DNA of 64,000 nt from Lepidostoma basale (taxonomy: Eukaryota; Arthropoda; Insecta; Trichoptera; Lepidostomatidae). A program made the translations under genes and the position numbers. This document shows positions 20,533 through 31,589 of the stretch, piece by piece. The stretch covers positions 1,427,501 through 1,491,500 of the forward strand of contig JAHDVF020001050.1 of NCBI GenBank assembly GCA_022606425.2. Reading direction: 5' to 3'. The first letter of the stretch is position 1. Every line of letters begins with the position of its first letter. Under the pieces are notes generated by a model, which did no database searches, was not told the origin of the DNA, and saw nothing but the letters and a program-made list of their open reading frames with translations.

Positions 20533-20639
20533 ACACCTATAAGGGCTTCTGTGTCCAAAACCTGTTTGTTTTTTTTAAATATTTTTTCAAATAAAGTTCG
20601 TATTACTTACAAAGTTTAAAAATATAAAATAAAATAAAA

Positions 20640-20735
20640 ACTTTATATTTAACCACGGTATGGTTATTAGAATTGATGCCAACTAGTTCCGCTTGGACCC
20701 AAGCTTCATCAAGGCAGTATAACAACTAAATTTTC
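20640..20735 (-). mobile_element. Epsilon hammerhead-like motif
   Basis: On the minus strand TTGATGA, one A, helix II GCTTGG/CCAAGC (6 bp, 2-nt loop), GGAAC, then palindrome ACTAGT. A sister copy at 60090-60140 keeps GAAAC. Confidence 0.5.
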
Positions 20736-20739
20736 AGTT

Positions 20740-21220
20740 ATTTTTCAATTGAAAAGTGTATTTTAATATTTTTCATTAGAATTTCACTGCTGATACAAAA
20801 ATCTGCACAAAAAAAAAATTTAAATCAAATAATTCAAAACAATTATAAAATAATTTCATCCTCGTTGACATAAATTACCCTGTATCCATTTACAAACGGA
20901 AAATACTTACCTTACATTAATAAAGAGTAAGAATTAGTTGTAGTATCATTTAGAAGGGAATCAAGTCTGTATTATCACGTAAGCTGGGAACGCCAGGTAA
21001 TGTATCCATCGGAATACTAAGGAATTACGATTTAAGCTGGGCACATAAGCCGTGACTCCCGTAGGCGACATACTAGGCGTTTGGTAGGCCAATTTAAAAT
21101 GATTCTTGGATCCAAAAGCGACGTCGCGATGCCAATGATTACATTAAAAACACGAGAATTTAATAAAATAGCTATGCTAAAATATATGAATTAAACATAA
21201 AAAAGAATATGTCTTCTTCT
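20740..21220. other. AT-rich intergenic DNA
   Basis: No feature is recognised. Confidence 0.4.
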
Positions 21221-21224
21221 TGTT

Positions 21225-21545
21225 TATACTGATTGGAGGTCGACAGGGTTTGTTTGTGCAGAGTTTACTGTTTTTGCGATGTTGACTCCCAGCTGTCGTT
21301 CAATCTTTTTTTTATTTTTTTATTTTATTGTGCAGAGGGGTTCTCTCCACAATAGGTCGCAATGATCTCATTTCTGCTACTCTTAAGAGACGTTTGGTTC
21401 TGACAGTGTCTGCTCTTGCTTCGATCCCGTATGTCATATGGGCTTGACGCATGTTTTATAAATTCTTACATTGCTTTCTACTAGCATATGCTTATTGTCC
21501 CAGACAGTGTCCCTTAGACATCCGGAGATAACCGCAGCTTTATCA
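21225..21545 (-). mobile_element. L2-like LINE fragment
   Basis: On the minus strand YGIEARADTVRTKRLLR-like codons and HMLVESNVRIYKTC-like codons are visible, broken by an AT-rich insertion near 21305. It starts with a CTTCTTCTT tail. Confidence 0.65.
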
Positions 21546-21599
21546 GTCTGTTTTATTTACAAAGAAAATTACATTACAGAAAAATATATTACAGTGAAG

Positions 21600-21682
21600 T
21601 ACATAACAAAGAAGTAAAAAGTGTAGCAATCCATTCATTCTGCCTACTTCTTCGGAGATACGGCGTGATAGTTAGTTTGTGC
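21600..21682 (+). mobile_element. L1-family LINE, 3' end
   Basis: GTAGCAATCCATTCATTCTG and GGAGATACGGCGTGATAG precede a short TTAG-like tail. 5'-truncated. Confidence 0.65.
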
Positions 21683-21689
21683 GTTATTT

Positions 21690-22320
21690 TTATTTAATTT
21701 CGTATGCAGTAAAATAACACGTTTATTTTGATTAAAACCAATTCTTCAAGTCGTAATTTTGAATGCCTGTTCTCATTTGTAGTTAAGATTATTAAATAGA
21801 CATAAAAACGTATAGAATATTTACCAAACAATGCAATCTTGATAAGAATAAGTCGTAACGCTCTATATTAAATTTGAGGACGTATAATAATAATGTTAAG
21901 GGCTTATTGCGTACTTAGTTTAAACCACGGAATGATAACTTCCTATAATCAGGGGGCCTATAATCCCTTAATATCTACCATTAAATAGCTTAAGCTGAAT
22001 ACGACATAGTCTTGTACATCAACTAATGTAGAGAACAATTGGATCCTGCCAGGACATGATTTCATTTAAGGATCAGACTTCAAGTAACATATCCTGTGAC
22101 AGGAAGAAGTATTTGTACTTTATTACTTCCTTACGCACCCTTAGATATGAATTGAAAAGCTTCATCCGAAAAGGAACTAAGTTCTAAGAAAGAGATTACT
22201 GTATATTTTATTAATGTTCTTCTTCTTCCTGTGTATTCACTTTAATTCAATTGTTTTGTACAATATAAAAAAAAATCATTACGGAAATTATAGTTCATTA
22301 TGATGAGTTGATGATAATTA
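21690..22320. other. AT-rich intergenic DNA
   Basis: No gene or repeat is recognised. Confidence 0.4.
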
Positions 22321-22325
22321 TTATT

Positions 22326-22640
22326 AATTTACTTACTTACTTACTTACTTAGACAGCCGTTGTCGTCCACTACTGGACATAGGCCTCCCCCATAATTTTC
22401 TACGTATTACTATCTTGTTCTTTTTGCATCCAATCGCCAGCAATTCTTCTAATGTCATCGGACCATCGTGTGGGGGGTCTCCCTATGTTTCGTTTGTCTT
22501 TGCGGGGTCTCCACTCTACCACCCTTCTGGTCCATCTGGCAACATGTCCCGCAAATGACCATTTAAGCTACGCTTGCAAAAGCCTCCCTTGCGACGACAT
22601 CTGTTTCTCCCGACCTTCTACGTATTTCAGTATTTCTTGT
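22326..22640 (-). mobile_element. L4-like LINE C-terminal end with (AAGT)n tail
   Basis: TTACTTACTTACTTACTTAC is the tail. Inside it the minus strand encodes MGEAYVQ, one stop, WTTTAV, with RWSDDIRRIAGDW-like codons upstream. It decays towards 22640. Confidence 0.65.
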
Positions 22641-22669
22641 CCGGTCTGAGAGTTTTACGTTTATTTATT

Positions 22670-22930
22670 TTATTAATTTATGTGAATAAAAACGTCAATT
22701 TTATAGGACTTGATTACAGTTTATGGGAATGACATGTTTTTCTTTTCGAAATCACTACTAAATATCTAACTATTATATAATAAAACTTCTAGAAAATAAC
22801 TGTTTTCATTCATTAAAAAGTTAATACGAATAAAAGCGTCTGTTTTAAAGAAGTTTAATTATAGTTTATATGAAAGACATGTTTCATTCATTCATATAAA
22901 ATATAATAAAACTTATTTTTTGAGATAATC
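22670..22930. repeat. Tandem copies of the 850-975-type repeat
   Basis: AAAACGTCAATTTTATAGG, TTTATGGGAATGACATGTTT and AATAAAACTTCTAGAAAATA recur at least twice in succession. Confidence 0.45.
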
Positions 22931-23233
22931 GAATGATTTTACTGAAATCTCTTGATGGAAGTTCATTTTAAATACCATTTTGCAAATAAAATTAGTTTTT
23001 TTTAACTATTTCAAATTTTTGTTATGTTATAAAAAATGAGACATAGCCCCTTTTCGAATTTTTGGCTTGAATTAAGAGTAAATAGGCCAAATTAGGGCAC
23101 CCTTATTATGAGGGTGTCACCCTACTTGAGTATTAAGGCAGGATATGCCTAGAAATTGTTATTTACATACTTCGTAACGTGTACATGGTGTTTAAAAATA
23201 AGCTGTACTTTCCTTATTAGGAATTTATATATT

Positions 23234-23300
23234 ACTAGCTGACCCGGCAACGCTTCGCTATTGCTATATTAGAGTATATAAATACACCCAATATATATTA
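23234..23300. repeat. Dispersed repeat end (ACTAGCTGACCCGGCAACG)
   Basis: The same sequence, degenerate, is at 11833. This motif is common in arthropod genomes; I cannot assign its element here. Confidence 0.4.
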
Positions 23301-23569
23301 AAGAAATACAATGAAAGTGCAATATCAATTATTTTATTGGATAAAATGACATGTGTATAGGTGCAAGAATGTGTGTATCCTAATTCAGTTCATATCTTTA
23401 AAACATTTGTTTAATCCAAGCAAACTTGCTGTGAACTTGAATAATACTAATGTGAATTGAACAATTGAAGGCTGGGCATTACCAAGGTGGCAAGTTTGCA
23501 AAAAGTCTGAAATGAGTTTTTGATGCCAATTGGTCTTAAACATAGCTGTGCAAAAGCGCGTTATGATTT

Positions 23570-24235
23570 AATAATATAGTGTAGTTCAAACGTTACCCTA
23601 AAGATGCCACCCAAAAAAAAGTTTATATATATCTTTTTCAGCTTTATGTTTAAACCATTAAACGTCCAGTCTTAATTTTTTTCCTCAATATTTTAAGTGA
23701 AATTAAAAAAACAAATAAATATACTATATCACATTTGCATAAAACATTCATACATATACAATTCATATCCGTTCACTCCTGGGCGTAGGCCTCCTCCATC
23801 TGCTTCAATGTCTGTCGATCCTGGGCAACACGCATCCAATGTCGTCCCTCCATCGAAGTTGAGGACGTCCTGGGTTTCGGGTTGCACTTCATCTACGCAT
23901 ATATCGAGGTGTGGGATCCATCCTCTGCACACGCGCATTCCATTATCTTCTGGGTTGTCTGCCTCATCTCATGACATCTTTCAGCTTGCAGATTTCACCG
24001 TTTCATGTTACCTAGAAATAAAAGGAAAAATATTAAATTAATATAGTGTAGTTCAAATGTTACCCTAAAGATGCCACCCAAAAAAAAGTTAATATATATC
24101 TTTTTCAGCTTAATGTTTAAACCATTAAACGTCCAGTCTTAATTTTTTTCCTTAATATTTTAAGTGAAATTAAAAAAACAAATAAATATACTATATCACA
24201 TTTGCATGAAACATTCATACATATACCATTCAAGG
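23570..24235. repeat. Direct duplication of about 190 bp
   Basis: TAGTGTAGTTCAAACGTTAC through ATTCATACATATAC (23576-23765) recurs at 24040-24235 with only a few differences. A weaker relative of its first part (CAGTTCAAAC, CCTAA, GATGCCACTC) occurs in both receptor units at about 35080 and 41230. Confidence 0.7.
23765..23960 (-). mobile_element. L4/L2-like LINE C-terminal fragment, copy 1
   Basis: The minus strand encodes RTSSTSMEGRHWMRVAQDRQ, TLKQMEEAYAQE and one stop, with a duplicate at 24535-24700. Belongs to an RTE-like C-terminus. Confidence 0.65.
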
Positions 24236-24520
24236 TCATAATAATGCTCTTAGAAATACAATGTTTAGAGAAACAAAACTCTTGATTTTGATGTCCATTA
24301 GATGAAGCTAATAATGCACATTCACTTAACCAATGACGAAATTTGTAAATTTGTGTGATGTCTGGAAATATACATTGAATCAATTCTCCTTTGGAGTGTG
24401 ATTCTACAGAAATCAGTTGATAATTTAAAGCATTCATTCCATACAATGAACTTTCATTGTTGCAGAATTTTACCCATTCAGAAATATTTAAAATGTTGCA
24501 TGTAGGTGTTTCAATGTTTT
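24225..24520 (-). mobile_element. Possible Helitron Pif1-like helicase remnant
   Basis: In an open minus-strand frame, GELIQCIFPDITQIYKFRHW and LSECALLASSN resemble the Helitron/Pif1 helicase block usually written as a FPD/FPN...WL-ERAILAP-N pattern. The assignment rests on memory of that pattern. The rest of the helicase and the Rep domain are not found. Confidence 0.4.
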
Positions 24521-24534
24521 GTATCATCATCATC

Positions 24535-24700
24535 ATGAGCCTATATCCGTTCACTCCTGGGCGTAGGCCTCCTCCATCTGATTCAATGTCTGTCGATCCT
24601 GGGCAAAACGCATCCAATGTCGTCCCTCCATCGAAGTTGAGGACGTCCTGGGTTTCGGGTTGCAGTTCATCTATCATCAGGGCTGCGAGCGGCATGCCAT
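24535..24700 (-). mobile_element. L4/L2-like LINE C-terminal fragment, copy 2
   Basis: Nearly identical to 23765-23920, including FCPGSTDIESDGGGLRPG in the alternative frame. It is part of the same local duplication. Confidence 0.65.
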
Positions 24701-24819
24701 TTTAGCGCTGCCACTCTTCCGATGATGTCCGACACTCCTGTTCTGCCTCTAATAGTGGAATTAAACCAATTAATCCAACCTGTACATACCATTTCAAAAT
24801 TAGTTCATAAATATAACAA

Positions 24820-24966
24820 TCGGGTGTGGGATCCATACATGCCAGTATCTTGCGTTGCGTGCCCCATCTCACGACATCTTCCACCTTGGAGATATCGTGG
24901 ATAGCCGTGTTCCTCACCCTATCTCAAAGAGTCTTTCCTGGTATCATCCTTAGCGTCGGCATCTCT
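24820..24966 (-). mobile_element. L2-family LINE fragment
   Basis: The minus strand reads EMPTLRMIPGKTL, RNTAIHDISKVEDVVRWGTQ and RKILACMDPTP, the same block as 6850-7010. Confidence 0.7.
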
Positions 24967-25505
24967 GCAAAAATCAAATAATTATATTAAAATGAGCAGT
25001 ATATTTAAAAAAAAAACACTCGATCATTGTAAAATTGGCGTGGGAACATCAGACCATTTGGAAATGTTATATTACTGGATTTTTCCAACTGAGGCAGCTA
25101 ATGCTCTATGTAAGGATATGTTTACCTATCACAGCATAACAGAGAAAAACTAAAACAGCTGAAGTAAATCGTCTAATCCAAAAGATATTATAGGTTATCG
25201 CCCTGCCAGAACAATTTTACATTACATTATTAAAATAGATTATACCAATTCATAGAATTGTTACTTAGAATTTAACGTTTTTCCATGTAGTCATAACATA
25301 ACCTAAAATAATACGTAAGTAAAACGATATGTAATATCATTTCTATTCGATATAATTTAGAACTAAAACTTTGAAATATGTAATGCGGAAATATAATCTG
25401 TATTCATTTCAACGGCAAAATAGAATAAACTGAAGATATATATGAATTAGAAATATAAATAATTTACTTACGAAACTGTAACACGCAATTCAAATTTGAC
25501 ATTTC
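24967..25505. other. AT-rich intergenic DNA
   Basis: No feature is recognised. Confidence 0.4.
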
Positions 25506-25620
25506 AGAGATAGGGATGGGCAATCCGCTCACGAGTCGACTCAAAGATTCGAATCTTTTTGGTGAGCGGGTGAGCGATGATCCATAAAAAAAAGAGCGGC
25601 AGCTCAATGATCCGCTAGGT

Positions 25621-26470
25621 CAGGGGGGTCGGCAAAATTATTAGCCAAAGAGCCAAATGCGTACTTTACAACGATTTAAAAAAAAATTGAGAGCCAAATA
25701 TGTTTATTAATTTAGATAACCTTTATTATAATTTTTGCACTTCATTCAATTACGGGTACACTGAATAAAACATTATTTCATACTTCTTCCTGTGATGAAG
25801 GCGACCAGCCTTCTCTCCATCTCTTTGGTGGTCATCCTGGTGGTCGACGGCCCTCTGGAGTCTCTTGCATCACGATATTAGGAATTCTTGCTGGATCCAT
25901 TCTCTCGATGTCTCTGCCTACTCCATCTCACTATGTCTTCAATGTTGCAGGATTTGCGAATTTATTCGTTGGGTATCCTATCTCTAACGGTTCTCCCCAC
26001 AATAGGTCGCAGTCTGGTTCTGACAGTGTCTGCTCTTGCTTTGATTCCGTATGTTATTATGGACCTGATGCATGTTTGTTTGTTGTTATTCTTAATTTTA
26101 GGCACAATTCCATGTTCTCATCAATAAGACGACTTCGTAGTTTACTCTTGTTAAAATTCATGCTTGAATAAAATTGTCCGCATGAATATGTAGAAGCGAA
26201 AAGCGAAAGATCAGCAAGAGTCAGTAATACTATTTCAGGCGTTGAAGATGATGACTAAAAATCTTTGAATTGGCGATGATGATTAAGAGTTTTAGCTAAA
26301 CCGGAATTGATAATCGTAATCACCAATTCCATAACTTTACAAATTTCTTCTGGAAATGTCTGCGGACAGAGCGTTCTTGATGAATGATGCGATGGTAAGC
26401 AAGTATCTCGCGATTATTTTTTCTTTCAACAAACCCCTTCGGCTCCGGAGCCGCATTTTGCCGACCTCTG
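25621..26470 (-). mobile_element. Nested hAT element with perfect 8-bp target duplication and transposase remnant
   Basis: The ends are CAGGGGGGTCGGCAAAA and TTTTGCCGACCTCTG. CGCTAGGT flanks both sides (25613-25620 and 26471-26478), the 8-bp duplication expected of hAT. On the minus strand at about 26100-26400, broken frames read IIHQERSV, VMELVITIINSGLAKTLNHH and STYSCGQFYSSMNFNKSKLR. These resemble hAT-derived transposases of the ZBED/GTF2I-repeat type (the last block is the C-terminal dimerisation region). It is a pseudogene, split by a LINE. Confidence 0.78.
25790..26110 (-). mobile_element. L2-like LINE inside the nested hAT
   Basis: The minus strand gives IKARADTVRTRLRPIVGRTV-like, then RDRIPNE and NPATLKT-like codons. 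It matches the 21225-21545 family (shared CCCACAATAGGTCGCA). It separates the hAT 5' end from the transposase remnant. Confidence 0.65.
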
Positions 26471-26969
26471 CGCTAGGTGAATCATATATTATTGCAAAAG
26501 AGTCGACGAACGGTTCCGCTCAGTAAAGTGAGCCGATTCTTCTTGATAATTATCGAGCGGCTCCGGAGCCGCATTTTGCCGACCTCTGCGCTCGGTGAAT
26601 CGTATATTATTGCAAAAGAGTCGACTATTTTTAGTGATCTCTTTAAGGGATCTGAGCTGAATGGTTCCGCTCAGTAAAGTGAGCCGATTCTTCTTGATAA
26701 TTATCGAGTCGTTTGTCAAAAAAGTTGTTTGTCGTTGTGAATTTTTTTTTAGCTCATCGACAAAAAATTTATCCTGGTGAATTTTTTTTTTTTACCGGAA
26801 TCAACTTTTTTGGTCGAGGAGCAAAAAAAAAAGGTCACTAAAATAATTTCAAACTTTGAACGACTCAAAATGGTGAACCGTGGATCGTTAAAAAGAGTCG
26901 GCTCACTTTGCTGAGCGGAACCGTTCAGATCAGATCCCTGAGATGAGTCGTTTTGCCCATCCCTAACGT

Positions 26970-27355
26970 GCGTATATTTTTCAGTTCAAAAGAGCGACTA
27001 ATTTCATATCTGACCACGCAAAGAGTCAAAAAAGCCACTAATTTGCATCTTATCACGCCAAGCGAATATAGACTCTAAAGATCGATACTCAGGTGATACG
27101 AACATGAAGGTCAATACTCGCTCGCACTACGAAAATTTATAAATTTACAAAGTTAATTAGAGCTCGATTAATAACAAAAATATGCCTATGCCCACCTATG
27201 TCTATCTATTAAGGAAGTGTATCAATATGAAAACGATCTGCCCAGGAATAACCCCGGAATCAGTCCACACACACCCGGAAGATTACCTTTTATTTATATA
27301 GATAGATTTAAAGAATCCACCAGACCCACGTTAAATATGTTTTTATTTTTTACTA
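26970..27355. other. Unannotated DNA
   Basis: AGAGCGACTAATTTC and AAAGCCACTAATTTG form a short imperfect direct repeat. TTTATTTATATAGATAGATT near 27292 resembles the 3' end of common arthropod repeats. No gene. Confidence 0.35.
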
Positions 27356-27357
27356 TT

Positions 27358-27530
27358 AAATAGTCCATTGTTTTGGCCGAAACACTATGATACTTGAACA
27401 TTATTACTGTTAAAATTTATAACACTATTATCACAAATCATTTTTATTCACTGAGAGTGTCGCGACAGCTGTTTCGCCAACCGATGTTGTCATCATCAGG
27501 TATTACAATAAATTAATTTATAATAATATA
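27358..27530 (-). mobile_element. Alpha Penelope-like end with hammerhead-like motif
   Basis: On the minus strand: CTGATGA (27493-27499), helix II with GACAAC/GTTGGC (one mismatch), GAAAC, ACAGCTGT, C, then GCGACACTCTC and AGTGAATAAA. The outer AACATTATTACTG and ATTGTTTTGGCCGAAACAC segment is present. Best-preserved single alpha copy. Confidence 0.7.
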
Positions 27531-27620
27531 AAATTTTATAATATAAAATTGAAATTTGGAAAAACATAGTACATTTGAAAAGACATATTTTATATACATA
27601 TCAATAAATGTTTAATTTAA

Positions 27621-27869
27621 CGACCTTCTTGGCAGAGTGGAGCTCTGACTTCCAAACCGAAGGTCCCGGGGTCGATTCCCGGCGATGGCAGTGTGATTGT
27701 CACACTGTCGTTGGTCTGGTGTAGAATTCACGTGACTATAAAATGGCGATAGATTGGCTACCTATCACATATCACGAGAATCAATATATAATATAATTGC
27801 TAAAAATAAATTGTATACAGTAATTGGGTTCAAACGACCTGTTGTATACATAAAAAAAAAAAAAAAAAT
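27621..27869 (+). mobile_element. SINE1, second plus-strand copy
   Basis: The head CGACCTTCTTGGCAGAGTGG lacks a few A box bases; the B box is GGGTCGATTCC; the body matches the copy at 7701. A poly-A run of about 17 ends it. Confidence 0.82.
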
Positions 27870-28027
27870 ATTACATATGATTGGGGGCTTGAGAGACTAA
27901 AAGTAGACAAAGTATTTAAGGAGAAAGGAGAAAATGGAGGAATCTGATTATTAATTATGTTTTTACCCGTCTTGAGGATTTCTAAAGTTTCTAGTTTGTT
28001 TTAATTCACAAAAAATCGTCATAATAC

Positions 28028-28460
28028 TTGCTAGGTATGCTAAGCTACCAATCATTGGAGAGAAGGAAGAACATTCACTTGGGAGTTCACTTCTTTCAGC
28101 TGATTGGCGGTCGTATACAGAACTCGGATGTCCTGAGTGATTTAAGTCTATTTGTCCCTGATAATTACCTTCGCCAAAGACAGCACAGATTGTTTTATTT
28201 GCCACGCTGCAGAACCAACCTGCCAATGGTTATACCTGTGGGGAGGGCAATCTGATTGCTTAATCGGATCGCCTCGGAGGTCGACATATTTCGTGATAGT
28301 GTGAGTTGCCTCAGGGATGCAATGTCAATGTTATGATTTTTTTCTTATTCTTAAGCTTATTTTTTTAATGCTTCTCTATTTATAATGTAATTGCAAACGA
28401 TTAGGAATTGTATGTCTGTAATGTTTGTGATTTTAATCAAAATAAATGAAAAAAATAAAT
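28028..28460 (+). mobile_element. Jockey/CR1-like LINE (L5) C-terminus and 3' UTR
   Basis: The frame reads LSYQSLERRKNIHLGVHFFQ, DVLSDLSLFVPDNYLRQRQH, RLFYLPRCRTNLPMV and AIRLLNRIASEVDIF, then the 3' UTR and an (AAATAA)-type tail. This is the usual last block of jockey/CR1 RTs. Confidence 0.75.
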
Positions 28461-28464
28461 AAAA

Positions 28465-28570
28465 ACCATGAAGAACAAATCTATCCTTGAAATGTATGTC
28501 AGGGAGGTTGTTATAAGTGGTCTATCCTTTAGCCACCCCCTTGAAGAAACGGCGTGGTTAGTTAGTTAAG
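28465..28570 (+). mobile_element. L1-family LINE, 3' end
   Basis: ATGTATGTCAGGGAGGTTGT, then GAAGAAACGGCGTGG and TTAGTTAGTTA mark the end. Damaged. Confidence 0.65.
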
Positions 28571-28955
28571 TAAATAAAATGTATGGAGGTATTCTTAATT
28601 AGGTTAATCGTAAAAACTTTCTTTGCCTTCTGCAATATTTCACAACTAACTAAACAGCGCGAGTCTTACATATCGTGTTTGTCTTTATAAGCTGTTTGGA
28701 GAAGGGATGAAATTAAAATTAATTGGAGTTTTGCTAATGCCCCGAATGTTATTATAAATACTTAGCTCCTCTCTCGCGAGGAGGGATACTCAACTCTCGA
28801 GTTCGTACGAAACCGCAATATGCTCTTTAGGAACTGAAATAATTAAATACATGCTTTATGTGCCTCTGTAATTAGTAAGATTCGCCTCCGTCTTGAAGTG
28901 CGTGGGGCGGTTATTTTCCAAAGCGAACAGTTGAGCTGAACATTATTTTTTTAAG

Positions 28956-29390
28956 GATTAATTGTATCTCCATAGAGACGAAGATGCCAATTGTTTTTCT
29001 GGAAACAGAATATGGTGGTCGAAGCGCTTACAGTACTTATGACCTGTCATTGGTTGGTCATTGTCATTACATCTAATCTTAATAGATGGCGCTAGTGTAG
29101 ACTGAACTTAAATATGTGAAGTGTTTCTCAACATAGTAGCATATATACATCTTTCAAAAATTTGTCAGACGTGGTGGTCGTAAGAAGGGCGGAATGGGGA
29201 ATGTGTTACATAAAGCGGTCGCTTAACCCAACCAATGACAGGTCATAAGTCTTGTAAACCCCTGGACCACCATGTTCTGTTTCCAAAAACAATTTAAATC
29301 TTTGTCTTAATGGAGATACAATTAATCCTTAAAAATGATTAACCCGCAATGGATAAAATCCAGTATTTGTATACATTCAATATGTAATAT
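28956..29390 (+). repeat. R1 fold-back repeat with both arms
   Basis: The left arm (TTAAGGATTAATTGTATCTC ... GACCTGTCATTGGTTG) is the reverse complement of the right arm (CAACCAATGACAGGTC ... GAGATACAATTAATCCTTAA), about 110 bp each. The centre carries AATAGATGGCGCTAGTGTAG and GTGGTGGTCGTAAGAAGGG. No frame. Confidence 0.75.
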
Positions 29391-29509
29391 TTGTTTAATT
29401 ATGACTCAAGCAGGAATCAACTGATGACTTAAAGTACTAGCTTCCGATATATTTCTTCTACTTCATAATGTAGGTCTTGTGATATGTTTCTCAAGGGGTA
29501 TTAAATGTA

Positions 29510-29750
29510 TGATGTGTGATATATGATAATATATTTTATCTCCCAACATGTAGAACCAATCTGCCTCTGGTGGTGGGGAGAGCAATCAAACTGTTGAAAA
29601 TGATCATTTCGGAGATCATTTTAGTGAAAGTTTTTCATTGTAGTGAAAGAACGTTTAAAAGAAAAATACTCTTGACACATTCTGTTCCCAGAAAAACAAT
29701 ATACATCTTCGTCTTTATTGAGATACAATTAATCCTTATAAAAAAATACT
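29510..29750 (+). mobile_element. L5 LINE fragment followed by an R1 arm
   Basis: FYLPTCRTNLPLVVGRAIKL and LKMIISEI match the end of the 28028 copy. From about 29675 an R1 arm (CATCTTCGTCTTTATTGAG) follows. Confidence 0.6.
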
Positions 29751-29752
29751 CT

Positions 29753-29788
29753 TGACTTTAGGAATACCTTGTATTCCTAAAGTCGAAC
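29753..29788. other. Short perfect hairpin
   Basis: CTTTAGGAATAC and GTATTCCTAAAG surround a 3-nt loop (CTT). It is followed by AACCATCTCTCATGCGTTCC, which recurs near 31656 without the hairpin. Function unknown. Confidence 0.4.
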
Positions 29789-29989
29789 CATCTCTCATGC
29801 GTTCCTTTTATTATATTATCTATTTTGATACAACATTTTCTTGTTTTCATTATTTAAAATGAATTTCTACAAAGAAATTTCTACTAAAAACATTAATTGT
29901 TAAGACTTGATAAAGCGAGAGAAGTGTTTCAGAAAATAATGACGTGTTGGTTAGTTAGTGACTTGACCGTTCAAAACTAACTTACTTTA

Positions 29990-30285
29990 CAACCATCACG
30001 CCGTTTCTCCGGAGGGGAAGGCAGAGAGGATGGATCGCCATTCTACTCTGTCCTGACATACCTCTCCAGATTCTTCTACATACATACGTAGTAACATGCA
30101 CGCTCATCGATTTTTCCGACTTCGACCCGGGTGCCTTTTAGTATTTAATTAATTTGGTCATGCCATGCTTCCCTTGGTCTTTCACGGCTTCTCTTTCCAC
30201 TCACACTGCTTGTATACAGCATTTTAACAATTCTTATCTTATCCATTCGTTCCGTATGTCCAAACCATCTCAGGGATAGTTTTTG
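29990..30285 (-). mobile_element. L1-family LINE, 3' end
   Basis: It starts with CAACCATCACGCCGTTTCTC (ORF end) and reads back to the KKLYTSSVSGKRSRE-like and FGHTERMDKI-like codons. Truncated where L1 normally continues. Confidence 0.78.
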
Positions 30286-30379
30286 ATTTATTAATGTCAC
30301 AATCATTAGCCTTACATTATGGTAAAGAATATATTTTTAATTATTTTCTTTTCGAAACCTTGGCAACTGATGCGTGATA

Positions 30380-30960
30380 ATTAAAGTAATTAATTTCTGT
30401 TCTTTAAAATTGACGAAAAAAAAAATTCCAAATATTTGACAAAATAACCATACGAGGGAAAGCATTTTAAGCTTATAAACGAGCCTTTTTCAAAATAATA
30501 AATAAATAGCGATGTTTTTTTACCTACTTCAACGTATGTCTTAATTTCAACAGCGATCGGTTTCACCAGGTTCGTTGGCATCGACAAACTGGTGACACAG
30601 TTATTAAATGACTCATTTATATACAAACATATTTGGGGTGGTAAACACGATTCTGTTCAAAAATAATATTAAAAAAAAATATTAAAAATTTATGAAATTA
30701 AAATATTGATATTATTGGTTTTTATGAGATTTGATACATTTTTTTTTTTTAGACTAAATTGAAATAGAATAAATAAATATTTAATAAAACGATGTTTTTT
30801 ATTTTCTTCCACATCTTTATTTCGAAAGCGACCGGTTTCGCCAGGCTCGCTGTTGAAATAAAGGTAATAGTAGAAGTAGTTAAAAACACATTTTTATTTC
30901 ATTATTATTTAAAATGATCTTCCATCAAGAATTTCAATAAAATCATTTGATTATCTGAAA
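30380..30960. mobile_element. Delta Penelope-like ends (two minus-strand motifs)
   Basis: Minus-strand motifs at about 30545-30590 (GATGCCAACGAACCTGGTGA, then AACCGATCGC) and 30826-30855 (GAGCCTGGCGAAACCGGTCG) share GAAACCGGTC, whose ACCGGT is self-complementary. Both are joined to CGATGTTTTTT and AATAAATA-type tails, as at 58250-58430. Confidence 0.55.
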
Positions 30961-31093
30961 TTGAATATGTTATATATTTTGGTCCACTGGTTGGCCTCCC
31001 CTTTGGTTTATACATCCATTTGTTCATGTTTGAGCTGCAAAGGTCTGGCGAAACCAAAAATCGAAATAAAAACAAAAGAGGAAGTAGTTAAAG

Positions 31094-31580
31094 TTAGGGT
31101 AGGCAGAGAGATTGGACCGCCACACTTCTCTATCCTGGCACACCTTTCTAGCGTCCTCCACATTCCTACAGAGAGTCGTACAGCGAGTTACACACGTACG
31201 TCGATTATTTTGACTTCTAACATGACCAACCTTTAAACAATGATTTATTTGGTCATGCCATGTTTTTCTCGGTTTGCCTCGACTCCGTACTCGATTTACA
31301 TCATTAACATATACTTTCTTAACCATTCTTTCTCCATCCATGTGCTCCATATGTCCGAACCAACGCAGCGATCCATTCATAATTTTGTTCATAATACCTT
31401 CTTCCACTCTACATTCCTTTCGTATATCAGCATTTGAGATTCTATCGTATATAGTTCTACCACACATACGTCTCAGGGACCTCATCTTTACCGCATTTAT
31501 TCTGCTCTCATCCTTCTTCCGCCAGTTTCATGATTCGCTTCCATATATTAGGGTTGGGACCAGAACTCCATTGTGAACAT
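31094..31580 (-). mobile_element. L1-family LINE, long C-terminal copy
   Basis: An open frame of 153 codons reads MRSLRRMCGRTIYDRISNAD, IMNGSLRWFGHMEHMDGERM, GKPRKTWHDQINHCLKVGHV and REVWRSNLSAYP. The tail is missing: a delta motif fragment (about 31039-31090) abuts its 3' end. One of the least damaged L1 C-termini. Confidence 0.85.
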
Positions 31581-31589
31581 TGTATATAG

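Larger units (their letters stand above)
25511..26965. mobile_element. hAT-like element, outer, with nested insertions
   Basis: TAGGGATGGGCA (25511-25522) and TGCCCATCCCTA (26954-26965) are inverted ends typical of hAT transposons. Sub-terminal GAGTCG/CGACTC repeats occur at both ends. A matching 8-bp target duplication is not visible. The interior includes an imperfect duplication of about 110 bp (26440-26560 and 26551-26700). Confidence 0.65.

Noticed and set aside
24117..24695. A 192-aa protein-coding gene on the minus strand
   Set aside because: The frame is a chimera: its start lies in a LINE fragment read out of frame, the middle may be helicase remnant, and the end lies in the 190-bp repeat.
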